NCBI GenBank assembly: GCA_009840355.1
Contig: VXNZ01000046.1
Coordinates: 1-64,000 of the forward strand
Direction of reading: 5' to 3'
Length of the DNA: 64,000 nt
From: Chloroflexota bacterium
GTDB lineage: Bacteria > Chloroflexota > Dehalococcoidia > Lucifugimonadales > JADFKI01
This document shows, one piece after another, positions 53,060 through 60,682 of this stretch (positions are counted from its first letter, which is position 1; every line of letters starts with the position of its first letter). The position numbers and the translations under genes are program-made. The notes beneath the pieces were generated by a model. The model ran no database searches, was not told the origin of the DNA, and was given only the letters and a program-made list of their open reading frames with translations.

Positions 53060-53219
53060 AGACGATTTCACAAATTCCTAATATTGTCATTCCGCGCTGT
53101 CTTTGTCATTCCGAACGCAGTGAGGAATCTGAAATCGTTGCATGCAAACCTGTTTCCGACTTTAGATTTCTCGCTTCGCTCGAAATGACAGGTATAAATT
53201 GCATTTGTGAAATCGTCTT
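53060..53219. mobile_element. MITE-like element with 16-bp inverted repeats and 9-bp direct repeats
   Basis: AGACGATTTCACAAAT (53060-53075) is the exact inverse of 53203-53218. ATACTAATG lies on both sides (53051-53059 and 53220-53228), a probable target duplication. The inner part (53104-53190) is a second palindromic repeat with ends TGTCATT / AATGACA, also found at 60481-60578. It carries no gene, so it must have been moved in trans. Confidence 0.7.
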
Positions 53220-53284
53220 ATACTAATGCTCATCCACTATCCTACCCATCCAGTCCATACTACCCATCCCGTTAAGTAAGCTCC

Positions 53285-53803
53285 ATGGACACCTTACCGG
53301 ATTATCTGCAAGAAAACTTGGACATCGTGCTAGTGGGCTTGAACCCTAGCCTGTATTCGGTCGAAGTCGGGCATTACTTTGCCACGCCGCGCAACCGTTT
53401 CTGGCGCGCGATAAATCGCTCCGGCTTGCTCGCCGAGCCGCTAGACTCCGCGACCGATTACAAGCTGCCGGAACAGGGCATCGGCTTGACCGATGTGGTC
53501 AAGCGCCCAACGCGAGGCGCGTCCGACTTGCGCGCCGCAAACTACCGCGAGTGGGCTCCCGTGCTGAAGGCGAAGATGGAACGATTTCAGCCGCGCATCG
53601 TATGCTTTCACGGCGCGGTCGCCTATCGCAATTACCTGCGGCATGGCGAGGGCGTCCGGCAATCGACCATCGAGCTAGGCTTGCAGAAGCGCTGCATCGG
53701 GCAGTCGAAGGTGTTCGTCGTGCCGAATCCGAGTCCCGCGAACGCCGCTTATTCGCTGGACGCACTGGTGTGCTGGTATAGGCGGCTGGGCGAGATGATT
53801 TAG
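53285..53803 (+). CDS. mug: Mismatch-specific uracil/thymine-DNA glycosylase
   Basis: In this 172-aa protein the active-site block GLNPSLYSVEVGHYFATPRN and the later VPNPSPANAAYS are those of the Mug/TDG family. It excises uracil, or thymine and ethenocytosine, opposite guanine. With the family-4 UDG and the AlkA-like enzyme, this is the third base-excision glycosylase in 18 kb. thpR follows after 28 nt. Confidence 0.9.
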   Translation: MDTLPDYLQENLDIVLVGLNPSLYSVEVGHYFATPRNRFWRAINRSGLLAEPLDSATDYKLPEQGIGLTDVVKRPTRGASDLRAANYREWAPVLKAKMERFQPRIVCFHGAVAYRNYLRHGEGVRQSTIELGLQKRCIGQSKVFVVPNPSPANAAYSLDALVCWYRRLGEMI

Positions 53804-53831
53804 CGGGATGGGTAGGATATAGGGGTCGAGT

Positions 53832-54443
53832 ATGGATACTTTGCGCGTCTTTGTTGCCATTGAGCTGCCTGATGATGTGAAGCGGGTCGTGGCGGATGCG
53901 ATAGATTCGCTGCGGCGCGCGCGCATTGACAATCTGCGGCTTGTCCGTCCTGAGGGCGTTCACCTGACACTGAAATTTCTCGGCGACATTGGTGTTGATA
54001 GGGTGCCGGTGGTTAAGGATGCGATGGCGCAGGCGGTTGCCGCGTTTTCGTCGAAGCGCCGGTCGGATAATGCGCCTAACGCGCCGTTCTGCCTTACGCT
54101 TGGCACAACCGGCGTGTTCCCTAACGCGAATCGCGCTCGCGTGCTGTGGGTCGGCGTCGATGGCGATATGCCGGCGTTACGCTCGCTGCAAGTCCAAGTC
54201 GAAGACGCGCTCATTGCGGCGGGCTTTTCCGCAACTCAGCAGCAGCGATTCAACCCGCACCTGACCGTCGGAAGAATGCACCACAGAGCATCGCGAGCGG
54301 ACAGGCAATTTGCCACAGACACCCTATCCGCATTGCAATTGCCCACAACTCGCATCATCGCGGTGAACGGTATCAGCCTTATGCGGAGCACGCTTCTGCC
54401 CGGCGGCGCGAAGTACGACCGCATAGCCCACGCGGATTTATAG
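53832..54443 (+). CDS. thpR: RNA 2',3'-cyclic phosphodiesterase
   Basis: This 203-aa 2H phosphoesterase has HLTLKFLG and HLTVGRMH as the two catalytic HxTx motifs, with FVAIELPD at the start. The family opens 2',3'-cyclic phosphates on RNA. It is of normal length, with a Ser/Lys/Arg-rich insertion near residue 75. It is probably co-transcribed with mug. Confidence 0.9.
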   Translation: MDTLRVFVAIELPDDVKRVVADAIDSLRRARIDNLRLVRPEGVHLTLKFLGDIGVDRVPVVKDAMAQAVAAFSSKRRSDNAPNAPFCLTLGTTGVFPNANRARVLWVGVDGDMPALRSLQVQVEDALIAAGFSATQQQRFNPHLTVGRMHHRASRADRQFATDTLSALQLPTTRIIAVNGISLMRSTLLPGGAKYDRIAHADL

Positions 54444-54451
54444 GGTGGGAG

Positions 54452-54498
54452 ATTAACATTGATGGACAGGATAGGGATGAACAGGACGGGAAGGATGT
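54452..54498 (+). repeat. Dispersed repeat, TAACATTGATGGACAGGAT copy
   Basis: It contains TAACATTGATGGACAGGAT followed by AGGGATGAACAGGAC and AAGGATG. It lies 8 bp after the thpR stop. The core matches copies at 37740, 56123 and 59930 (the last inverted). Confidence 0.6.
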
Positions 54499-54667
54499 TG
54501 GTCTCAATTATGCCCAAGACTGGGGCTTGCTTCACTTACGCAGAATCTGATACTTTCGCGCGTGTGGACATACTTGTTTAACTCAACATTATAATGATAC
54601 AATTGAGATATACTTCCTGAATATATTATCGGTATTCAAGTCGTGCAGGAAGAAGGAGGAGGGTGCC

Positions 54668-54877
54668 GTGCAACAGACTTGGCCGGAATGCAAAGCATGC
54701 CCACAGGGTAGCTTGCTTCCATTATCCGACTTCGGAAGTCAGGGAGCGCCGATTCACTACAAGGCTTGGGTGTGCAGCGATCCCGATTGCGGGTTCAACA
54801 TCAAAATCCGCAACGGCGATGTGTACCTGAACGAGCCCATAGCCAACGGCGCAGCTCATATCCCACGCATGCGGTAG
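54668..54877 (+). CDS. Small cysteine-rich protein, probable zinc binder
   Basis: This 69-aa protein starts at a GTG downstream of AGGAGGAGG. CKAC near residue 9 and CSDPDC near residue 36 would form a zinc ribbon, with YKAWVC between. The family is not recognised. A perfect TATAAT at 54590-54595 lies about 75 bp upstream. A sortase gene follows 120 bp later. Confidence 0.55.
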   Translation: MQQTWPECKACPQGSLLPLSDFGSQGAPIHYKAWVCSDPDCGFNIKIRNGDVYLNEPIANGAAHIPRMR

Positions 54878-54997
54878 GCATTCGCAGGCTCTCCCCAAGT
54901 CTCCAATTACGCTCTTGCATTAGATGCGGCGGATTTGTGCGCCATATCGCGTATCCTGACCATCGATGTCTATTTCCGAACCGGCAGCGACTAGCGC

Positions 54998-56125
54998 ATG
55001 AGAACCAGCCAGCAGCACAGCGACAATACGCGGCGTCCCGTTCGCCGGCGCAATTTGACGCTCGGCATTGCGATGGTAGTGGTGGGCGCGCTGCTGCTGA
55101 CCATCGTCAGCGGCTACTTCGCCTACGCCACAAGCGCACGCTCGCAGCTCGGCGACCTCAATTATGTTGTGGCGGCGCAGTCCGCGCAGTCCACGCTCGC
55201 CAATCCGTCTGCTCCGGCCGGCGCGTCGTTTGCATCGTCGTCATCGTCTTCTACCATGTCGTCCGCGCCTTTGCTCAGCAATCCTGTCGTCGCTCCGGCG
55301 CAAGGCACAACGACTGGTGCATCGGTGACAACATCATCGGGCAGCGCCGCCGTAAACCTGCCTGTCAACGCGGGTTCGCAAGCAGGCGCCGTCAGCCCGG
55401 CGCAGTCATCAAACCATACTGGCCCGACTGGTCCGACCAGTCCGGCGAGTCCCGCCAATCAGGAAGAATCCACTTTGCCGCCGTCGAGCTACACTGCGCT
55501 CTATCCTGCGTCGCACATTCACCCCAAGTTCTGGGCGCAGCCGCTTTGGGCAGGCGGCGAGCCGTATGTGTACAACCCGGACGGTGGCGGCAGCGGATTG
55601 CCGGACGGATTCCGCGCGGTGTCGGCGGTGGATGACGCGCTGCTTCGGGGTTCGGGCAGCGCAACCACGCGCATCGCCATTCCGCTGATAGATGTCGATT
55701 CGGAGACGAAGGAACTGTCCATATTGAACTTAGGTGACAGCAGAGCGTACGAGACGCCGAAGAATCTGGTGGGACACATACCACAGTCGCCGAACCCGGG
55801 AGAACGCGGCAATGCGTGGTATTTCGGACACTTGGAAAGCCCGATTAGGGGCGAAGGCAACGTGTTCCAGCGTCTGCCGGAGATACCCGACCTGCTGCGA
55901 GACGGCGACGATGTGTTCGTGGAGTTGGAGAACGAAGACGGCAGCATATTCCTGTACAAGATCACTCGCACCGAGGTGTTGCACCAGGACGAGCTCGAAC
56001 TCTACGGCGCAGATGTAGCGCAGCTAACGCTAGTAGCCTGCGTCCCTCGCCTAGTTTACGACCACCGTATAGTCGTAACCGCGGAATTGGTGGGCATCAA
56101 ATACGCGCCGGGCGTGGTTCACTAA
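54998..56125 (+). CDS. Sortase
   Basis: In this 375-aa protein a basic start and a membrane helix (about 22-46) precede a Ser/Ala/Thr/Pro-rich linker (about 60-170). The sortase beta barrel has catalytic His in YFGHLESP, Cys in LTLVACVPR, and Arg in DHRIVVTAEL. It would be anchored in the membrane with an outward catalytic domain that cleaves a sorting signal and joins proteins to surface acceptors. No LPXTG-type substrate is encoded in the window. Confidence 0.85.
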   Translation: MRTSQQHSDNTRRPVRRRNLTLGIAMVVVGALLLTIVSGYFAYATSARSQLGDLNYVVAAQSAQSTLANPSAPAGASFASSSSSSTMSSAPLLSNPVVAPAQGTTTGASVTTSSGSAAVNLPVNAGSQAGAVSPAQSSNHTGPTGPTSPASPANQEESTLPPSSYTALYPASHIHPKFWAQPLWAGGEPYVYNPDGGGSGLPDGFRAVSAVDDALLRGSGSATTRIAIPLIDVDSETKELSILNLGDSRAYETPKNLVGHIPQSPNPGERGNAWYFGHLESPIRGEGNVFQRLPEIPDLLRDGDDVFVELENEDGSIFLYKITRTEVLHQDELELYGADVAQLTLVACVPRLVYDHRIVVTAELVGIKYAPGVVH

Positions 56126-56168
56126 CATTGATGGACAGGAAGGGCAGGATTGGGGCGGAGATGGGATG
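56123..56168 (+). repeat. Dispersed repeat, TAACATTGATGGACAGGA copy
   Basis: It begins within the sortase stop codon region (CTAACATTGATGGACAGG) and continues with AAGGGCAGGATT and GGGATGAATG. It lies between the converging sortase and LysR genes. Confidence 0.6.
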
Positions 56169-56180
56169 AATGAGCGAAAA

Positions 56181-57074
56181 TTACCGATGCGAGCCTGCCG
56201 GCGACAGCACATCCTGCATTACGGCGATGAAGTTGCGGGTGGGCGTGGAGACTGTTTTGCCCTTTAGCGTTACGATGCCCGCTTGATCGACGGGCAGGAA
56301 GTTTGCCAGGCTTATGACGCCTACGCGCTGCGAGTCGTCCGGCTCTATCGACAGACGGGGTCCCACCGATATGCCCATGCCCAGCTCGACATACCGCTTG
56401 ATCATGTCCATGCTGTCCAGCTCGACTATTATGTCGTAGTCCACGCCGCGCCGCTTGAACTCTTCCTCCAAAATCTGCCGCGTGTGCGTGCCGCGTCCCA
56501 TTAGAATGAGCGGCGACCCCGCTATCTGCTCCAGCGACTGCAGCGGCTCGCGCATTAGCGGATGGTCCAGCGGCGTTATCAGCACGCGCTCGTACAGGAA
56601 CAGCCCCTGAAACTCCAGCGACTCACTCTTCTCCGCGTGCTGCACCACGCCTAGGTCAACATCGCCGCTCTCCACCATTTGCAGCACCTCGGTGCGCGTG
56701 CCGGAGCGCACCCGCAGGTGAACACGCGGATAGCGGTTCAGGAACACGCGCACCACGCGCAGCAGCGTATGCGGGATGATGTCCGGCGTGGACGCGATGT
56801 GCACCGGGCCCTCTTCTTCGGCGAGCGCGGTCATTGTCGGCAGCGCGTCGATGCCTTCAACCAGCGGCGTAACGATGTCCGCCAATCGCTGTCCGGCGAG
56901 CGTGAGCTGTATGGGACGCTTCACCCGGTCGAACAGCGTCATATTCAGTTCTTCTTCCAATTTCTTGATGTGCGTCGTAACCGTAGGCTGCCCCAACCCA
57001 AGTTCCCGTGCCGCCCGTGAAATGCTCCGCAGGCGCGCCGCCGTGCTGAAGCTCCTCAGTTCCCGAATTTCCAT
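56181..57074 (-). CDS. LysR-family transcription regulator
   Basis: The 297-aa protein has an N-terminal winged helix ELRSFSTAARLRSISRAA with RELGLGQPTVTTHIKKLEEE, then a substrate-binding domain (about 90-295) containing VHIASTPDI, DVDLGVVQH and SVGPRLSI. ATG 57074 gives the family's usual start at MEIREL. The divergent AT-rich gap to 57261 probably holds its operator. It may control its divergent neighbour or itself; the inducer is unknown. Confidence 0.85.
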   Translation of the reverse strand: MEIRELRSFSTAARLRSISRAARELGLGQPTVTTHIKKLEEELNMTLFDRVKRPIQLTLAGQRLADIVTPLVEGIDALPTMTALAEEEGPVHIASTPDIIPHTLLRVVRVFLNRYPRVHLRVRSGTRTEVLQMVESGDVDLGVVQHAEKSESLEFQGLFLYERVLITPLDHPLMREPLQSLEQIAGSPLILMGRGTHTRQILEEEFKRRGVDYDIIVELDSMDMIKRYVELGMGISVGPRLSIEPDDSQRVGVISLANFLPVDQAGIVTLKGKTVSTPTRNFIAVMQDVLSPAGSHR

Positions 57075-57260
57075 TTGTTGATAGACCTCTGCAAGAATGT
57101 AGAACCATGTTGTCATTGCTGTAACAAATATAACATATTCAGTAATATATCTTCAAGTAATGCTATGGATTGCCTATGATGGATACATACCGCAAGTGAA
57201 CTGCCAAACGTGGCAGAATGAAACGGTATTCTGCAAACCTTGAAGGCAAGGAGGTTGCAC

Positions 57261-57434
57261 ATGATTGACAGATTCGTAGGTTCTATTCGGGGAATCCGCC
57301 GCCACCGTACGGGGCTGGATTCCTACATCGCCGCCGTGCAGAACGACAGGCGCCCGGTCGGCCCCAAGTACGACGAAGCCCGCAAGGACTTCAACAACCG
57401 CATCCGCGGCGAAATAAGCGGATTCCTAAGTTAG
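57261..57434 (+). CDS. Small basic hypothetical protein
   Basis: The protein is 57 aa, with AAGGAGG seven bases before the ATG. The sequence MIDRFVGSIRGIRRHRTGLD is followed by a charged helical part, and a terminator hairpin lies 38 bp after the stop. The strong ribosome site and terminator support a real single-gene unit. No family was recognised. Confidence 0.55.
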   Translation: MIDRFVGSIRGIRRHRTGLDSYIAAVQNDRRPVGPKYDEARKDFNNRIRGEISGFLS

Positions 57435-57471
57435 CCGCAAGATAGTCGCCCATAAGGGCAAATGAAAACAG

Positions 57472-57510
57472 GCGGGGGCAGTCAAATAGGCTGCTCCCGC
57501 TTCTTCGTTT
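57472..57510 (+). terminator. Intrinsic terminator after the small gene at 57261
   Basis: GCGGGGGCAG pairs with CTGCTCCCGC (one mismatch) around a 9-base loop and is followed by TTCTTCGTTT. Confidence 0.6.
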
Positions 57511-57555
57511 GTCCCGGTTTGTCGTGGTTTGTCCCATTAGGGCAACGCAACGCCG

Positions 57556-57924
57556 TCACTCCCCCGCAGCCATCCCGTCTTCCCCCAGCACGCGCGCTCT
57601 TACTCTGCGGGTTTCGATTTCGATCTGCGTTAGGAGCGCTTCTTCTTCCTCTTGCTCTAGTTCCATGGCGCGCAGGACTATTGCCGCCTCTCGCATGTAT
57701 TGGCGGCGCAGCCAGCGATAGTCTTCTTCGGCCAGGCTGCCTATCGCGTACTCCAGCTCGGCGCTGCGGACGCCGTCTAGCGCGGCATCCCAACGGCGTT
57801 GCAGCGTTGCCATAGGCGAACTCTCGTCGTCCAGCCACTCGGCGCTTTCGCCACGATGCAGAAATGGGTACGCGATGATGACGGCAGGTATCAGCGCCAG
57901 CAGCACGGCAATTAACACAAGCAT
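57556..57924 (-). CDS. CcmI-like cytochrome c biogenesis protein
   Basis: The 122-aa protein has a membrane helix (LVLIAVLLALIPAVIIAYPF), then a helical cytoplasmic-type region with LQRRWDAALDGVRSAELEYA and GSLAEEDYRWLRRQY. This is the N-terminal CcmI layout, without the TPR domain of the proteobacterial form. It is third in the ccm operon, starting 6 nt after ccmF. It probably helps present apocytochrome to CcmF/CcmH. Confidence 0.75.
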   Translation of the reverse strand: MLVLIAVLLALIPAVIIAYPFLHRGESAEWLDDESSPMATLQRRWDAALDGVRSAELEYAIGSLAEEDYRWLRRQYMREAAIVLRAMELEQEEEEALLTQIEIETRRVRARVLGEDGMAAGE

Positions 57925-57930
57925 TGTCCG

Positions 57931-59916
57931 CTATGCCCTCGCTGCCTGCGCGCCGGATGGCACGCGCACTACAGCCGGCTCAGGACGCCTCGAGGGCCAA
58001 AGCCCGACCAGTATGCCCAGCGCCAGCACAGGACCGGACGCCCACATCCACCAGACCATCGGGTTTATCAGCACGCGGAATACCGCTTGGTCGTCCGCGC
58101 CGAATTCGGACGGCACGATGTAGAAGTCTTCGATGGGCGTGCTGCGAATTGCGCCCTTTGTGGACGCTATGCTGAATGTCGGGTAGAACGCGCGGAACGC
58201 CTCCATCCTGCCTGAGAATCGCTCGCCCTTCCACACATCGAACGCCGCTATCGACTCCGCTCTGTCGGTATGCACCGTGTGCACCGCGCCGACATACTTG
58301 AATGTGTAATCGCCGAACGCCTGCACATCGCCGGGCAGCATCACGATGTCGCGCTGCGCGCTGAAGAACGAAGACGCCACCACTCCAACAGCAAGCATGG
58401 ATATGCCGATATGCACGATGTATCCGCCGTAGCGCGGGCGATTGCCGGACAGCAGGTTCAGGAACGCCACCGGATACGCCTCGCCGCGTCTGTGTCGCGA
58501 TCGCGTGCCACGATACCACTCGCTCGCTATGCCGCCGACCGCCAAGCCAACGGCAGCGAACCCAAGCAGCGCGAATGGCTGACGCACGCCCACGATCAGC
58601 AGCGCGACGACTACCAGCAAGGCGGTAACGACCGGCGCTCGCAATGCCCGTATCAGGCTTTGCGTGGTGGATCGGCGCCACGGCAGCAGCGGCCCTATGC
58701 CCATCAGCGCGATTATTACCAGCAGGATGGGCCCATTCACGCGATCGAAGAACGGCCGACCGACAGTAATCACCGTGTCGTCCGCAGCCTCGCTGAACAC
58801 CGGGAATATCGTGCCCCACAGCGTTACGAACGCGACTGTGAGAAACAGGATGTTCTGCCCCAGGAACGAACTCTCGCGGGATACGAAAGATTCTAGGCGC
58901 GCGCGGCTCCGCAACGAGTCGTATCGCCACATGAAGACCGCGATGGATATGAGCAGCGTCCCCGCCATGAATGCGAGGAACAGCCAGCCCATCGTGCTTT
59001 GCGCGAACGAATGCACGGACGGCACCGGACCGCCGCGGTTGATGAACATGCCCATCTGCGCCATCGTGAACGCAGTGATGATGAGCGCCATGTTCCACAT
59101 GCGGAACATCCCGCGCCGCTTTTGCACCATTATGGAATGCACGAAGGCGGTCATCGCGAGCCACGGCATAAGCGCGGAGTTTTCCACCGGGTCCCAAGCC
59201 CAGTAGCCGCCCCAGCCGAGTATCGTGTACGCCCACCAGCTTCCGAGCAGCAGCCCGAGCGTCAGCACCAGCCACGACACCATGCCCCACAGCCTGCCGA
59301 GATCGACCCATTCGTCTCTGCCGCCGCGCCTTGCCGCAAGCGCGCCCATCGCTATGCTGAACGGCACGGCGACCAGCACCAAGCCCGCCATTTGCAGCGG
59401 CGGGTGGATGAACATGCCAAAATGCACCAGCAGCGGGTTGATGCCCTGCCCGTCCGGCGGCGTTACCGGCAGGCGTTCCAGAGGGTTGGCGAGGAACAAC
59501 ATTATGGCGAGGAAGAACGCCAGTATCAGCGCCATCACGCCGAGCGCGTAGGGCGTGGTGTGCGGCAAACGCTTGCGTATCGTCAGCACGGCGATGGCGG
59601 ATACGACCGCCAGCACCAGCGCCAAGTAGAGCAGCGACCCCGCGTTGCCCGCGTAAAACGCGACCCATGTGTAGATGTGCGACATCGCCAGATTGCTGTT
59701 TTCTGCGACATAGCGCACGCTGAAATCGCGCGTAACGAAGGCGTACACCAGCGCGGCAGTGGAGACGAACAGCAGCATGGGCACGGAGTAGAAGCCGTAG
59801 CGCGCGCTCGCCGTCAAGTCCGGAATGCGCTGCCACGCGCCCACGAACGAGGCGAGCGCGGCATACGCCGTAACCACCATCGCAATCACAAGCGCCAGCT
59901 GCCCAGCATCAACCAT
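57931..59916 (-). CDS. ccmF: Cytochrome c haem lyase subunit CcmF
   Basis: In this 661-aa protein with about 14 membrane helices, the WWD haem-handling motif appears in GWGGYWAWDPVENSALMPWL. Other blocks are GSLLYLALVLAV, LLVHFGMFIHPPLQMAGL and the C-terminal RYGGYIVHIGISMLAVGV. It ligates haem to apocytochrome c in the system I pathway. It lies 2 nt after ccmH. ccmE and the ABC genes are not in the window. Confidence 0.95.
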   Translation of the reverse strand: MVDAGQLALVIAMVVTAYAALASFVGAWQRIPDLTASARYGFYSVPMLLFVSTAALVYAFVTRDFSVRYVAENSNLAMSHIYTWVAFYAGNAGSLLYLALVLAVVSAIAVLTIRKRLPHTTPYALGVMALILAFFLAIMLFLANPLERLPVTPPDGQGINPLLVHFGMFIHPPLQMAGLVLVAVPFSIAMGALAARRGGRDEWVDLGRLWGMVSWLVLTLGLLLGSWWAYTILGWGGYWAWDPVENSALMPWLAMTAFVHSIMVQKRRGMFRMWNMALIITAFTMAQMGMFINRGGPVPSVHSFAQSTMGWLFLAFMAGTLLISIAVFMWRYDSLRSRARLESFVSRESSFLGQNILFLTVAFVTLWGTIFPVFSEAADDTVITVGRPFFDRVNGPILLVIIALMGIGPLLPWRRSTTQSLIRALRAPVVTALLVVVALLIVGVRQPFALLGFAAVGLAVGGIASEWYRGTRSRHRRGEAYPVAFLNLLSGNRPRYGGYIVHIGISMLAVGVVASSFFSAQRDIVMLPGDVQAFGDYTFKYVGAVHTVHTDRAESIAAFDVWKGERFSGRMEAFRAFYPTFSIASTKGAIRSTPIEDFYIVPSEFGADDQAVFRVLINPMVWWMWASGPVLALGILVGLWPSRRPEPAVVRVPSGAQAARA

Positions 59917-59918
59917 GC

Positions 59919-60452
59919 TTAACTTCCTTGTTCATCCCTACCCTGCCCATCAATGTTAGTATCGGATACCGACAATTCCACGCGGTCGTAATACGCCTGC
60001 AAATCATCGTCCGAGAGCGCGGACTGCATGTCGCCCGCATCGTAGTCCGGGTCCGGCTTGCGGCGCATATTGCGCACGACCAAGACGAACACGGCGAGCG
60101 CGGCGGCGACGCCCATCGGCGGCAATATCCACACGGCAAGCGACACGCCTTCGGTCGGCGGCTGCAGCAGCACGCTGGGGCCGTATCGTTCAACGAAGAA
60201 CTCGCGCACCTGCTCGTCGGTCCAGCCTTCTGAGAGCTTTTCGTCCACAATGCCGCGCATCTGCACGGCGAGCGCGACCTGCGACTGGTCTATCGATTCG
60301 CCTGGGCACACCGGACACATGATAGACCGATTCAATGCCTGCGCGCGCTGCTCCGCCGGCGGCACGTCCGCCCGTGCATTCGAGCAGCCCACCGCGAACA
60401 GCGCCGCCGCCATCACTATTATTATGCCAAGCCAACTATTGCCCATAAACAT
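59919..60452 (-). CDS. ccmH: CcmH-type thiol-disulfide protein
   Basis: This 177-aa protein has a signal/anchor with AVGCSNA, a redox motif in RSIMCPVCPGESIDQSQVA, then WTDEQVREFFVERYG and GPSVLLQPP, and a second membrane helix (about 106-125). It reduces the apocytochrome haem-binding cysteines. The last 12 residues (TNIDGQGRDEQGS) are encoded by the dispersed repeat at 59930, so the native end has probably been replaced. ATG 60446 is an alternative start. Confidence 0.9.
   Translation of the reverse strand: MFMGNSWLGIIIVMAAALFAVGCSNARADVPPAEQRAQALNRSIMCPVCPGESIDQSQVALAVQMRGIVDEKLSEGWTDEQVREFFVERYGPSVLLQPPTEGVSLAVWILPPMGVAAALAVFVLVVRNMRRKPDPDYDAGDMQSALSDDDLQAYYDRVELSVSDTNIDGQGRDEQGS
59930..59961 (-). 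repeat. Dispersed repeat overlapping the ccmH 3' end
   Basis: On the minus strand it reads CTAACATTGATGGGCAGG then GTAGGGATGAACAAGG. It lies inside the coding end of ccmH and supplies its last codons. Confidence 0.6.
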
Positions 60453-60480
60453 TTACACGGATATACCAGGATATTTCGGT

Positions 60481-60578
60481 TGTCATCCTGAACGAAGTGA
60501 AGGGTCTAAAATCGCTGTGTGAAAACATGCCTGTCCGTAGTCAACGCGTTTAGACTTCTCGCTTCGCTCGAAATGACA
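60481..60578. repeat. Second copy of the TGTCAT...ATGACA palindromic repeat
   Basis: It shares TGTCATyCyGAACGmAGTGA and the end TTCTCGCTTCGCTCGAAATG with the inner part of the element at 53104-53190. It lies upstream of ccmH and has no gene. Further AGGAT/ATCCTGTCC motifs follow to 60675. Confidence 0.65.
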
Positions 60579-60682
60579 TGAATAATCGAAAGATCCTACG
60601 AATATACAGGATGGGCAAGATGTCGGCTTGGCATGTTGATGCCGTATCCTATCTATCCTGTCCATCCTGTTCGTTTAGGGTT

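Noticed and set aside
57980-59836. Open frame of about 618 codons overlapping ccmF
   Set aside because: It is a GC-rich shadow frame with Arg/Ala/His-biased composition; ccmF in the other frame carries all family motifs.
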